The notes beneath the pieces are model-generated. The model was not told the origin of the DNA and did no database searches. It saw nothing but the letters and a program-made list of their open reading frames with translations. A stretch of DNA of 64,000 bases, from assembly GCF_007745175.1 (NCBI RefSeq), contig NZ_CP036271.1:2376154-2440153 (forward strand), read 5' to 3'. The position numbers were made by a program, and so were the translations under genes. The DNA comes from Caulifigura coniformis (lineage in GTDB: Bacteria; Planctomycetota; Planctomycetia; Planctomycetales; Planctomycetaceae). This document shows positions 52,973-64,000 of this stretch, one piece after another. Each line of letters begins with the position of its first letter. Position 1 is the first letter of the stretch.

Positions 52973-53467
52973 TGAAATCCCCTTCGAAACGAGTGCATAC
53001 AGGGAAAACTGCCGTCGTGGCGGCTCCAAGAGGAGCCCGATGAATTGAGATTCATGCTAACTCGCCGCTTTGTCACCAGCAAGAAGGAAGTCTGGTGCGT
53101 TGACGAAACACCCTCCTCATGTTCCGTCTCTTCACAATTGTTGATCGTCCAGCCCGACACGATCGGCAATGGCCGCCTGGATGAGGTCATTGTGGGACAG
53201 GACTCCGCCCGACCGGAAACAGAGCCCCCCTGCCAAAAAACGAGCAGTTCTGGACAGAATGCAGCGGTTCCGCGCGCGCCGGGGAGGAAACAATCCTCCT
53301 CCCCGGTCACGGCAGACCAATCTTCGTAGCCCGTTCCGGAAAACGCCCTGGACTCGAATCGCCAGGGGCGACCGGGTCATGACGGCCGCCATCAACACGC
53401 AACGGCCGCCCTCTTCGGCGCAAAAGCACGGCCAGAAAAGGCGTACTTTTGCGAGTTTCCGACGCAG
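52973..53467. other. Spacer between tandem units, with hairpin at 53279-53306
   Basis: Contains the promoter of the left DUF1559 gene and the 3' region of the right unit. CCGGGGAGGA and its partner CCTCCTCCCCGG form a strong stem at 53279-53306 with a short loop. A T-run is lacking, so it is only a possible terminator of the right unit. No gene seen. Confidence 0.45.
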
Positions 53468-53959
53468 CTATTCAATCTTGATGTCGAACGTGCTGGGAGC
53501 GGTCGGGACGGTGTGGGCCAGGCCCGAGCGATCCTCGTACTCGTACTTTTTCGGAAGGACGTTCTTCGCAGGAGGAGTCGGCTTCGTCTCCTCCTTGTAC
53601 GCCTTCTGCTCCTCTTCATAGCTGATGAAGCGCTGCTCCTGTCCGCCGGCCGGAGCCGGCGGCGGGCCACCTTCATACTTCAACACCTTGATCTTGTAGC
53701 TGCCCGGCTGGGCGCCGTCGTTCTGCGCGAACGTCGTCACCGAATACTTGCCGTCCTTGTCGGTGATCGCCGACGCCGGCTGAAGCTTCTGGTCGTCGGG
53801 AACGAACAGGACGCGGGCCCCGTCAACCGGCTTCCCACCCTGCGTCACCACTCCGGTGACCGGGTAGACTTCCGGCTTCGCCGGCTCACTGGAACAACCG
53901 CACTGCAACAGGGAGAGAAGGCACGCCGCCAGGGTGGAGGCAGAAACCCAGGATTTCAT
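53468..53959 (-). CDS. Carboxypeptidase-regulatory-like lipoprotein, copy 2 of a tandem pair
   Basis: The start is the ATG at 53959: 163 residues, lipoprotein signal (AACLLSLLQCGC, lipid Cys 22). The mature sequence from EPAKPEV onward is the same as in copy 1 (51285-51776): beta-sandwich PVTGVVTQGGKPVDGARVLF, the EEEQKAYKEE section, and final TFDIKIE. Only the signal peptide and the bases near the start differ. It follows its DUF1559 partner by 96 bp. Confidence 0.88.
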   Translation of the reverse strand: MKSWVSASTLAACLLSLLQCGCSSEPAKPEVYPVTGVVTQGGKPVDGARVLFVPDDQKLQPASAITDKDGKYSVTTFAQNDGAQPGSYKIKVLKYEGGPPPAPAGGQEQRFISYEEEQKAYKEETKPTPPAKNVLPKKYEYEDRSGLAHTVPTAPSTFDIKIE

Positions 53960-54055
53960 GTCGAGAGCCTTGGAACATGAGGAATGGGAATCGACGAAAA
54001 TGCGGATGCCCGGACAGTCTCCGGGCATCCGCGCCGTGAAGATTGGCTGGACAGA

Positions 54056-55156
<1,101 letters not shown>

Positions 55157-55355
55157 AGGAAAAATCCCCTTCAAAATGAGTGCTTCAGGGACAAGTCGAA
55201 AATCGCTCGAACTCCTCGCGAAAACTTCACACGAGGAATGGCGAACCCTTAATGCTAGTCCGCACTCGGGCGCGCAACAAGAAGAACATTGGGCCCGTCC
55301 GGCGAATGGCAGAGGCGCCGCGACTCGCGATCCGTCCGAACGATCCTGAGGGCCC

Positions 55356-58300
55356 TTAACCGCAGTTCGGGCAGGAAAAATGCAGGCTGAGACGATCCCG
55401 CTTCCAGCGGTCCTCGGGCCCGTCATCGAGATGGATGACGTGGACGACCCCCTTGCCCAGATCGAGCGCGGCCTCGATCGAATCACCGATCCGACTGCGC
55501 ACTTTCTGATCAACCTTCAGGCGGTCGATGATCACTTCCAGATCATGAGCGCGGCGGTGGTCGATCTTCGGAATGTCCTCGATCGGGTAGGTCTGGCCAT
55601 CAATGCGGACACGCACGAATCCTTGCGTCGCCAGCCGATCCCAGAGCTTCTCGAACGTCTGACCCACCGGAACTTCCACAGGGGCCGCAACATAAAGCCG
55701 GGCGCCATTGGGAGCCGAAAGGACGCGGGCGATGATCTCGTCGGTCGTCTGCCGCGTCACCGGCGCTCCGCAGTCGGGACAATGCATCTGTCCCAGGCGT
55801 GCAAACAGAACGCGCAGGTAGTCGTACACCTCCGTGACCGTTCCAACTGTCGAACGAGGCGTGCTGCCGACCGTTTTCTGCTCGATCGCGATCGCCGGCG
55901 AGAGGCCATGGACGTACTCGACCCGCGGCTTGGGCATCTGCCCGAGAAACTGGCGGGCATAGGCCGACAGCGATTCGACATACCGCCTCTGGCCTTCGGC
56001 ATACAGCGTATCCATCGCCAATGACGATTTTCCGCTCCCGCTGGGACCGCAGAAAACACTCATTTCGTCCCGCGGAATGTCGAGATCGACATCCTGGAGG
56101 TTGTGCTGCCTGGCGCCGCGGATGGCGATATGCGTGAGCCCCGCGGCGGGCGGGGAAGTGATCCGCGCGGCCGAAGTCACCTTGGGCGCTGCGGATTTCT
56201 TCTTCGAACGGCCATTGTTCGTCGCGGGCGTCACGGGGCTGACGCTGCCCCGCTCGCCATTCTGAGTCAGGATCGGCCGCAGCGCCCGGCCGGTGTGCGA
56301 CTCCCCGCAGGCGGCGATGTCCTCAGGCGTTCCGCAGGCGACGACGCGTCCGCCGCCGCGTCCCCCTTCCGGCCCCATGTCGATGACGTAGTCCGCCGTC
56401 TTCACGACATCCAGACTGTGCTCCACCACGATCACGGTATTCCCCGCGTCGACAAACCCGTGGAGCACTTCGAGCAGCTTGCGGACGTCTTCAAAGTGCA
56501 GGCCGGTCGTCGGCTCATCAAGCAGGTAGACCGTCTTCCCGGTCGAACGCTTTCCGAGTTCGCGGGCGAGCTTGACGCGCTGGGCCTCGCCGCCGGACAG
56601 CGTCGGCGAAGGCTGCCCGAGCTTCATGTAGTCCAGACCGACGTCATGCAGCGTCTGCAGCAGCTGCCTGATCTTCGGAATCCCCTGGAAATGCTCAAGC
56701 GCCTCCTGCACGTCCATGTTGAGGACGTCGGCGATGCTCTTGTCCTTGTACTTCACCTCGAGCGTTTCGTGATTGAAACGCTTCCCTTCGCAGACGGCGC
56801 ACGTCACCCAGATGTCGGCCAGGAAGTCCATCTCGAGCTTCGTCGCGCCGTGGCCTTCGCACGCTTCACAGCGGCCGTCGGCGACGTTGAAGCTGAACCG
56901 CCCGGGCGTGTATCCGCGAACCTTGGCCTGCGGCAGCTGAGCGTAGAGGACCCGGATCTCATCCAGCAGCTTCACGTAAGTCGCCGGGTTCGATCGGGGC
57001 GTCCGGCCAATGGGGGACTGATCGATGTCGATCGCCTTGTCGATCAGGTCCAGGCCGGTCACCTTCACAAACCGCTGGTCGAGCGGATTCGTCTCGGCGA
57101 CGACGACGTCTTCTCCCTGGTCGCCGTTGTCCCCTCTCGACTCGCCCTCGGCCGAATCGGGCTTTCCTTTCCCGCGCTTCTTGTTGACGTCGCGCTTGAG
57201 GACCTGCCAGAGGATGTCGTTGATCAGCGAACTCTTGCCCGAACCGCTGACGCCCGTGATGACGATGAACTCACCGAGAGGGAATTCGACGTCGACTCCC
57301 TTCAGGTTGTGATGCCGGGCGCCGCTGAGCGTGATCTTCCCCTTGCCCGGCTTGCGACGCTGCTTCGGGATCTCGATCGCGCGGGCGCCGATGAGGAACT
57401 GGCCGGTGACGCTTCGAGGCTCGGCCTCGATGGCGGAGACCGCTCCCTGGGCGACGACTTCACCGCCCCGCACGCCCGGACCGGGGCCGAAATCGACGAT
57501 GTGATCCGCGGCCCGCATCGTCTCTTCATCGTGCTCGACGACGATGACCGTGTTCCCCTGGTCGCGGAGATCGCACAGGCTTTCGAGGAGCTTCGTATTG
57601 TCCCGTGGATGCAGGCCGATGGAGGGCTCGTCGAGGATGTACAGCACGCCGACCAGTCCGCAGCCGATCTGCCCGGCCAGGCGGATGCGCTGCGACTCAC
57701 CGCCGGAGAGCGTCGGAGCCGTCCGATCGAGCGACAGATAGTTCAGCCCGCAGCGCAGCAGGAATCCCAGCCGGCCGGTGATTTCCTTCAGGCAATCGTT
57801 GGCGATGAACTGCTGCGTGTCATCCAGGATGAGGTCGCCGAAGAAGTCGCGCGCCTCTTCGATCGTGAGGCCGCAGACTTCCGGAAGCGAGAGCGCACGG
57901 GTGGTCGCGGCGGGCGATTCTCCGGACACGACCTGGGGGGCGGCGACGGTCGATTTCCCGCGACGCTTCCGCGCGGGAGCGGCAGACAGTTCTTCGACCG
58001 GAGGCGCGCTGCGGGACGTAATACGGACGCTGCGGGCCTGTTCGTTGAGCCGCGTGCCGTGGCAGACCGTGCACGGAACGAAGTCCATGTACTTCTCGAG
58101 CTGACGGCGCCGCATCGGGTTCCGGGCCTTGCGGTAATCGTCCAGCAGTTCCGTGACGAAACCGGCCCAGGTTCCGCCGTGCTTCCAGACGCCTCCCGAA
58201 TGCCGGTAGGCGAACGTGATATGTTTGTCCCCCGTGCCGTTGAGGAAGTGGTCCCGCGCCGCGTCCGGCAGTTCGTTCCAGGGCGTTTTCAGGAATGCAC

Positions 58301-59411
58301 CGGAGGGGAGGTCGTCGAGGGATTCGATCGTCTTTGCGACCCCCTCGAAGATGTGCTTCCGCCAGCGTCCGATCTTCTTGATCGGCCCGAGCAGGTTCAG
58401 CGCTCCCTGGAACAGCGACTTGTCGCCGTCCTCGACCAGCTGATCGATCCGGAAATCATGCCGCGCCCCCAGGCCGTTGCAGTGGGTGCACATCCCGAGC
58501 GGACTGTTGAAGCTGAACAACTGCGGCGAGGGCGGCTCGTAACTCACTCCGCACTGCGAGCAGGCATATTTGGCGCTATAGCGGAGGTCCGTCGCGCTCG
58601 TCGCCGGAGGAGCTTCGTCTTCGTCGGTCTCTGATGGTGCGATTCCAGTTGCCGACACAGCTTGCGTCGCCAACGGACGATTGCCGCTGGCGATCTCCCG
58701 ATCGACGATCACCGCCCCGCCCGAGAGACGAATGGCGCTCTCGACAGCCTCTGCAAGGCGGCCCCGGTTCTGCCGGCCCGCCGTCAGGCGGTCGATCACG
58801 ACATCGATGTTGTGCTTGAAGTGCTTCTTGAGACCGAGGTCGTCGCTGAGGTTGACGATCTGGCCGTCGACGCGGGCACGGAGAAACCCCTGCTTGAGAA
58901 GGTCGGCGAAGAGATCGCGGAATTCCCCCTTCTGGTTGGTGACGATCGGCGCCAGCACCTGGAACCGCGTTCCTTCCGGCAGCGCGCTGATCCGTTCGAG
59001 GATCTGGTCGGTCGACTGGGCCGTGATCAGCGAGCCGCAGCGCGCACAGTACCCCGCGCCGACACGGGCGAAGAGAACGCGGAGGTAGTCGTAGATCTCG
59101 GTGATCGTGCCGACGGTGCTCCGCGGATTCCGGGAGGTCGCCTTCTGCTGGATCGAGATCGACGGCGCGAGCCCGGAAATGGCGTCGACTTCGGGCTTCG
59201 GCATCTGCCCGAGAAACTGCCGCGCGTAGGTCGACAGCGATTCCACGTACCGCCGCTGGCCTTCGGCGTAGATCGTGTCGAACGCGAGCGAACTCTTCCC
59301 CGACCCGCTGACGCCCGTCATGACGATCAGCTTGTTCCGCGGCAGGACGAGGTCAACGCCACGAAGGTTATGTTCGCGCGCGCCGCGGATGATGATATCG
59401 GACGGAGGCAT
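55356..59411 (-). CDS. uvrA: UvrA excinuclease subunit with partial second UvrA copy at the C-terminus
   Basis: The start is the ATG at 59411 ([20 protein letters not shown]); 1351 residues, whereas ordinary UvrA has about 940. Residues 1-1060 are a complete UvrA: Walker [10 protein letters not shown] near 33 and near 720, zinc-finger cysteines ([19 protein letters not shown]; later [17 protein letters not shown]), signatures [11 protein letters not shown] and [11 protein letters not shown], Walker [12 protein letters not shown] and [10 protein letters not shown]. After a Lys/Ala-rich linker, residues ~1095-1351 repeat the UvrA N-terminus: [34 protein letters not shown], then end at HFSCPNCG just where the first zinc finger would continue, with no signature or Walker B. 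PVC relatives such as Chlamydia have a full double UvrA. UvrA recognises DNA lesions in nucleotide excision repair. Confidence 0.93.
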   Translation of the reverse strand: MPPSDIIIRGAREHNLRGVDLVLPRNKLIVMTGVSGSGKSSLAFDTIYAEGQRRYVESLSTYARQFLGQMPKPEVDAISGLAPSISIQQKATSRNPRSTVGTITEIYDYLRVLFARVGAGYCARCGSLITAQSTDQILERISALPEGTRFQVLAPIVTNQKGEFRDLFADLLKQGFLRARVDGQIVNLSDDLGLKKHFKHNIDVVIDRLTAGRQNRGRLAEAVESAIRLSGGAVIVDREIASGNRPLATQAVSATGIAPSETDEDEAPPATSATDLRYSAKYACSQCGVSYEPPSPQLFSFNSPLGMCTHCNGLGARHDFRIDQLVEDGDKSLFQGALNLLGPIKKIGRWRKHIFEGVAKTIESLDDLPSGAFLKTPWNELPDAARDHFLNGTGDKHITFAYRHSGGVWKHGGTWAGFVTELLDDYRKARNPMRRRQLEKYMDFVPCTVCHGTRLNEQARSVRITSRSAPPVEELSAAPARKRRGKSTVAAPQVVSGESPAATTRALSLPEVCGLTIEEARDFFGDLILDDTQQFIANDCLKEITGRLGFLLRCGLNYLSLDRTAPTLSGGESQRIRLAGQIGCGLVGVLYILDEPSIGLHPRDNTKLLESLCDLRDQGNTVIVVEHDEETMRAADHIVDFGPGPGVRGGEVVAQGAVSAIEAEPRSVTGQFLIGARAIEIPKQRRKPGKGKITLSGARHHNLKGVDVEFPLGEFIVITGVSGSGKSSLINDILWQVLKRDVNKKRGKGKPDSAEGESRGDNGDQGEDVVVAETNPLDQRFVKVTGLDLIDKAIDIDQSPIGRTPRSNPATYVKLLDEIRVLYAQLPQAKVRGYTPGRFSFNVADGRCEACEGHGATKLEMDFLADIWVTCAVCEGKRFNHETLEVKYKDKSIADVLNMDVQEALEHFQGIPKIRQLLQTLHDVGLDYMKLGQPSPTLSGGEAQRVKLARELGKRSTGKTVYLLDEPTTGLHFEDVRKLLEVLHGFVDAGNTVIVVEHSLDVVKTADYVIDMGPEGGRGGGRVVACGTPEDIAACGESHTGRALRPILTQNGERGSVSPVTPATNNGRSKKKSAAPKVTSAARITSPPAAGLTHIAIRGARQHNLQDVDLDIPRDEMSVFCGPSGSGKSSLAMDTLYAEGQRRYVESLSAYARQFLGQMPKPRVEYVHGLSPAIAIEQKTVGSTPRSTVGTVTEVYDYLRVLFARLGQMHCPDCGAPVTRQTTDEIIARVLSAPNGARLYVAAPVEVPVGQTFEKLWDRLATQGFVRVRIDGQTYPIEDIPKIDHRRAHDLEVIIDRLKVDQKVRSRIGDSIEAALDLGKGVVHVIHLDDGPEDRWKRDRLSLHFSCPNCG

Positions 59412-59656
59412 GGACGGGTGGACAGGTGTCGGGGCGGGCCGAATTGTAGGCACGCCGAACCCTCTGTGTAGTCTCCCTTGCGGACCACAGAATTTCGGTT
59501 TCACCGCTCCAGCCGCCTTGGCCGATAATCTCACTCGGTCGATTCAAAATTGCCAATCGCCGAAAAAGGGGGTACAATTCTCGCGATAAGGATCCGGTAC
59601 TGAGTGTCTTCACTCAGCCATAGGCCCAAAAGGTCGCCGGGTTCTTTTTCTTGCGC

Positions 59657-60406
59657 TCAGGTCAAACCCGCCTCGGGCTTTTGCCGCATCACCTTGATGC
59701 TCTCTTGGAGCCATCCGCCAACCGTCGTCTTGTAGACCATGCCCTGTATCTGTTGCCAGAATGGGTCGAATTCCCGAGCACCCTGATAGTGGAGGGCAAC
59801 TGCGGTAGTGACGAGGTCAGCAAGTTGCAGCCCATAGTTGTGACCTTGTGAAACAGCGAACAACGGGATTCGCAGTAGGCTGTCAAATCCTCTGCCCATC
59901 GCGCTCTTAACGAAGAAGTTTGTAATCGCGCGAGCGTTGGCCTCGTGGGTGCGGTGTTCTCGATTGTCGAAGATGAGCTTCGCGGTGCGCCCCGGAAACT
60001 CGAGCTTCATGAAATTGTCGATGCGCTCGAAAAGATACCTGAACGTCGTATCAAGTGTCGCCTCGTTCGCGCAAACGAACGACTTCATCGACGGTCGAAA
60101 GCACACGACGCCGAACACTCGAATCCGGTATCGAACTGCAAGATCGAGGAGCAGTGACGCGAGTCGCCAGTGATTTGAATCGCCGTGAATCGCGATCTGC
60201 TTCAACGTTGCCTTTCCAAGCAGTTCCTTGCCGTGAATTTCCTGATCCTCTCGCAGGACAACGTCGTGGAAAGGACGTCGAACCTTGAAGAACTCAAGTT
60301 GAAACTCGTGAAAGATGTCTTCAGGGATCGCCACCCCTGCAAGCACTCCGAACTCCGCATTCGTATTGCGGTTGGTTCGAAAGCTTTCGTCGAGAAAAAT
60401 CAGCAT
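59657..60406 (-). CDS. DUF3800 domain-containing protein
   Basis: 249 residues. The family pattern is clear: LIFLDES at the start (Asp and Glu), IHGKELLG near 57-64, an IFDNREHR segment near 144, and GLQLADLVTTAVALHYQG near 190 with the conserved QxADL. The fold is RNase H-like with acidic residues that could bind metal, so a nuclease role is plausible but unproven. DUF3800 genes are often found in genomic islands and near defence genes. Here it stands alone between typA and uvrA, 34 bp from the typA stop, transcribed leftward. Confidence 0.88.
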   Translation of the reverse strand: MLIFLDESFRTNRNTNAEFGVLAGVAIPEDIFHEFQLEFFKVRRPFHDVVLREDQEIHGKELLGKATLKQIAIHGDSNHWRLASLLLDLAVRYRIRVFGVVCFRPSMKSFVCANEATLDTTFRYLFERIDNFMKLEFPGRTAKLIFDNREHRTHEANARAITNFFVKSAMGRGFDSLLRIPLFAVSQGHNYGLQLADLVTTAVALHYQGAREFDPFWQQIQGMVYKTTVGGWLQESIKVMRQKPEAGLT

Positions 60407-60440
60407 GCCCCCACCATCGACAAGGGATGCGACTGGATAA

Positions 60441-62261
<1,821 letters not shown>

Positions 62262-62757
62262 GGATCTTCTGCAATGGTCAGCGGCCGGGTGAGCAAGCTG
62301 GGCCGGTGAATCGGGGCCGGGGGCGTGATGGCGTCTGGTTCGTTCGCAGCCCTGGCGAACGGGAATCTTCCCTGAATCGTCACGCGCCATCTTCGGTTTC
62401 AGCCGATTTCAGGGGCGTTTTTGATGCAGCATCCCCGCAATCTGGATCATCGACGGGGGCAGCAATCGGGCAGTCGTCGCCTGGAGCGACGGATTCAAGC
62501 GGTGCGAAAGTGTATCAAGTCTCCCGCCCGTGTCAAAATGGGAATTCCATGAAATTCCGCGCAACACCCGATCCGCACGGGCCTTGGGAGTTTCCCGAAC
62601 TCCCGCTTGCGCCGCGGCCCGAAAGTTCACCAATCGCCGTAACACCCGCCGACACACTGCGCCCCGCCATCCAGCAGAAGCCCGGGCCCGCCCCACCTCC
62701 CGCCCGCCCAGGGCGCTCAATCCCCTTTCCGAACCGGCAGAACCAGGAGCGGCCACG
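62262..62757. other. Intergenic region between typA and the small membrane protein gene
   Basis: About 500 bp. Should contain the typA promoter (leftward) and a promoter for the small gene and pcm (rightward). Open frames here have no protein-like features. Confidence 0.4.
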
Positions 62758-62871
62758 ATGTTGACACAACGATGGGCCCCCTGGCTGGCGACAGCCATCC
62801 TCGTGACAACGGTCATCTCCGTCTGTGTCGTCGCGTGGTACGCCTCCTGCCCGCCGGTGAATTGCCCATAG
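62758..62871 (+). CDS. Small single-TM protein (37 residues)
   Basis: ATG at 62758 with AGGAG 8 bases upstream. The peptide MLTQRWAPWLATAILVTTVI then SVCVVAWYASCPPVNCP has one hydrophobic helix (about 8-28) and a short C-terminus with two Cys and Pro residues. No homologue recognised. It is 33 bp upstream of pcm and may be cotranscribed. Confidence 0.45.
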   Translation: MLTQRWAPWLATAILVTTVISVCVVAWYASCPPVNCP

Positions 62872-62904
62872 CAAGGGCGTTCGCCACAGGCGAAAATCCA
62901 CGGA

Positions 62905-63582
62905 ATGACAGATCGCCCGGAGTCTCCCGCGCCCGGTACACGCCTTCGGCGACTGCTCGTCGAAAGCGGAATCCGAGACCCCCATGTGCTCGAGGCAATT
63001 GAAACGACCCCACGGGAACGGTTTGTCGACCCCTCCCTCCGCGGCGCCGCCTATGAAAACCGGGCCCTGGCGATCGGCTCACGGCAGACCATCAGCCAAC
63101 CCTTCGTGGTGGCGCGGATGACAGAATTGCTCGAACTCTCGGGGACGTCTGAGGAGAAAGTCCTGGAGATCGGAACCGGCAGCGGCTACCAGACCGCCGT
63201 GCTCTGCCGCCTCACAGGACGCGTCATCACCATCGAGAGAATCCCCGCGCTCGCGGCCGCCGCACGCGCACTCCTGACGCAACTCGGCGCCTCGAACGTC
63301 GAGTACCACACGGGGGACGGCTCCACCGGCTGGCCCTCATCCGCCCCCTACGACGGTATCATCGTGACCGCGGCCGCCCCCCGCGTTCCCCAGACGCTCT
63401 ACGACCAGCTGAAGCCGGGAGGCCGGCTCGTCGTGCCGGTCGGGACAGAAGAAAACCAGGTCATGCAGCAGGTCGTGCGCGGACCCGACGGCCCCATCGT
63501 CACCGACGACTTCCATTGCCGGTTCGTCCCCCTGATCGGCATCGAAGCCTGGCGCCCCAAAGGGCCCAGCCAGGGGGATTGA
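62905..63582 (+). CDS. pcm: Protein-L-isoaspartate O-methyltransferase
   Basis: 225 residues, SAM-dependent repair enzyme for isoaspartyl residues in damaged proteins. The N-terminus has MTDRPESPAPGTRLRRLLVE and VLEAIETTPRERFVDPSLRG, typical of Pcm; IGSRQTISQPFVVARMTELL near 57-76 is the substrate-site motif; SAM motif I is VLEIGTGSGYQTAVL near 85-99; PYDGIIVTAAAPRVP and LKPGGRLVVPVG complete the fold. Length fits the family (about 210-230). Confidence 0.96.
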   Translation: MTDRPESPAPGTRLRRLLVESGIRDPHVLEAIETTPRERFVDPSLRGAAYENRALAIGSRQTISQPFVVARMTELLELSGTSEEKVLEIGTGSGYQTAVLCRLTGRVITIERIPALAAAARALLTQLGASNVEYHTGDGSTGWPSSAPYDGIIVTAAAPRVPQTLYDQLKPGGRLVVPVGTEENQVMQQVVRGPDGPIVTDDFHCRFVPLIGIEAWRPKGPSQGD

Positions 63583-64000
63583 AGGCCGCGCAGCGTCGGG
63601 GAGAGTGAACGGAAACACCGGAATGCCCGGCCTTCCAACTCCCGGACACCCGAACCGGCATTGACCACCGGGCTCGACCTCCAACCGGCAGCGAATGCTC
63701 GGCCCTCATGTCCCGGCGGCAGGACGCGGTCGTTGATGCCGGGCCAAGGCCGGGAAGGCGATCAAGAATCGATGGAATTTCCCAGACCGGGAATGCAAAG
63801 TTCCTGCGCCAGACTGGGAATCCGGCCGCAGACGCGCCATGATTCGCCATCAGCGACTGGCCAACGGCCACCCTTGGACCCGCGTCATCGTGTCGAGCCT
63901 TATCTCGCACTGGCGGAATGGGTTCAGTCACTTTGTCCGCACCCGAGCAGAGCGACTTGAGTCCCTCCGGGATGCGAGAAAGACGATCGATCCGTCGGGG
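63583..64000. other. Window end, no gene recognised
   Basis: About 420 bp after pcm. No convincing coding sequence; frames on both strands reflect high GC. A short inverted stretch around CCGGGTCTGGG-like repeats is not convincing as a terminator. Confidence 0.35.

Noticed and set aside
56103-58634. Long rightward open frame of over 800 codons
   Set aside because: It is the antisense of uvrA. Its composition (Arg/Asp/Val rich, no motifs) is what the reverse strand of a GC-rich gene gives, while the leftward frame has all UvrA motifs.

Overview
The window comes from a planctomycete (PVC superphylum), probably class Planctomycetia. The evidence is three DUF1559 pseudopilin-like proteins with the [16 protein letters not shown] leader, a UvrA carrying part of a second UvrA copy (double UvrA is known in other PVC bacteria such as Chlamydia), DUF1559/lipoprotein gene pairs, and the character of the integrase remnants. 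Base composition is GC-rich throughout. No complete rRNA or tRNA gene and no CRISPR array was seen.

Left part, 1-34.3 kb: an accessory mosaic. (i) 1-3.2 kb: a tight three-gene operon of an AAA_13 ATPase (5' end outside the window), an unknown 134-residue protein and an Nmad3-family protein, a likely anti-phage or DNA-modification cassette. (ii) 3.5-5.4 kb: a broken DDE transposase, a GIY-YIG nuclease gene and repeat scars. (iii) 5.4-17.0 kb: an arsenic island. One leftward unit encodes ArsR, an ArsM-ArsD fusion, ArsA, ArsC and Acr3. A second leftward unit, with its own palindromic operator candidate, encodes a thioredoxin-fold protein without CxxC, an FtsX/MacB-type permease, its ATPase and a second ArsR; these proteins carry vicinal or clustered cysteines and may form an arsenical ABC transporter. 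OsmC and a P1B-4-like metal ATPase run rightward. (iv) 17.3-20.0 kb: a sulfur module (CoA-disulfide/polysulfide reductase-rhodanese fusion, rhodanese-DUF2892 membrane protein, ArsR regulator) with a shared operator candidate. (v) 20.5-22.1 kb: an SMC-like ATPase gene cut at its 5' end. (vi) 22.6-33.8 kb: a heavy-metal efflux island (cysteine-rich secreted proteins, TolC-like protein, RND adaptor and pump, metal-binding lipoprotein, HMA protein, P1B ATPase).

These modules are separated by recurring scars: remnants of one transposase family, five copies of a small coding sequence ending in a W..L...I..A(L/I)...EAA motif, and copies of a core sequence (GTCTACGGAACCGAAGG) identical to part of a truncated tRNA-Arg(ACG) at 34241-34287. 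I read this as repeated integration at a tRNA-Arg gene, with the truncated tRNA marking the right border.

Right part, 34.4-64 kb: after two gene remnants (tyrosine recombinase, PD-(D/E)XK-like tail) the sequence looks like normal chromosome: the imuA-imuB-dnaE2 mutasome operon divergent from an SRAP/HMCES gene, an MFS transporter, DUF1559 and carboxypeptidase-regulatory-like lipoprotein genes (one pair tandemly duplicated), DUF4272, acpP-fabF, an ABC-2 permease, an ABC exporter that has lost its Walker A, the extended uvrA, a DUF3800 gene, typA/bipA, and pcm.
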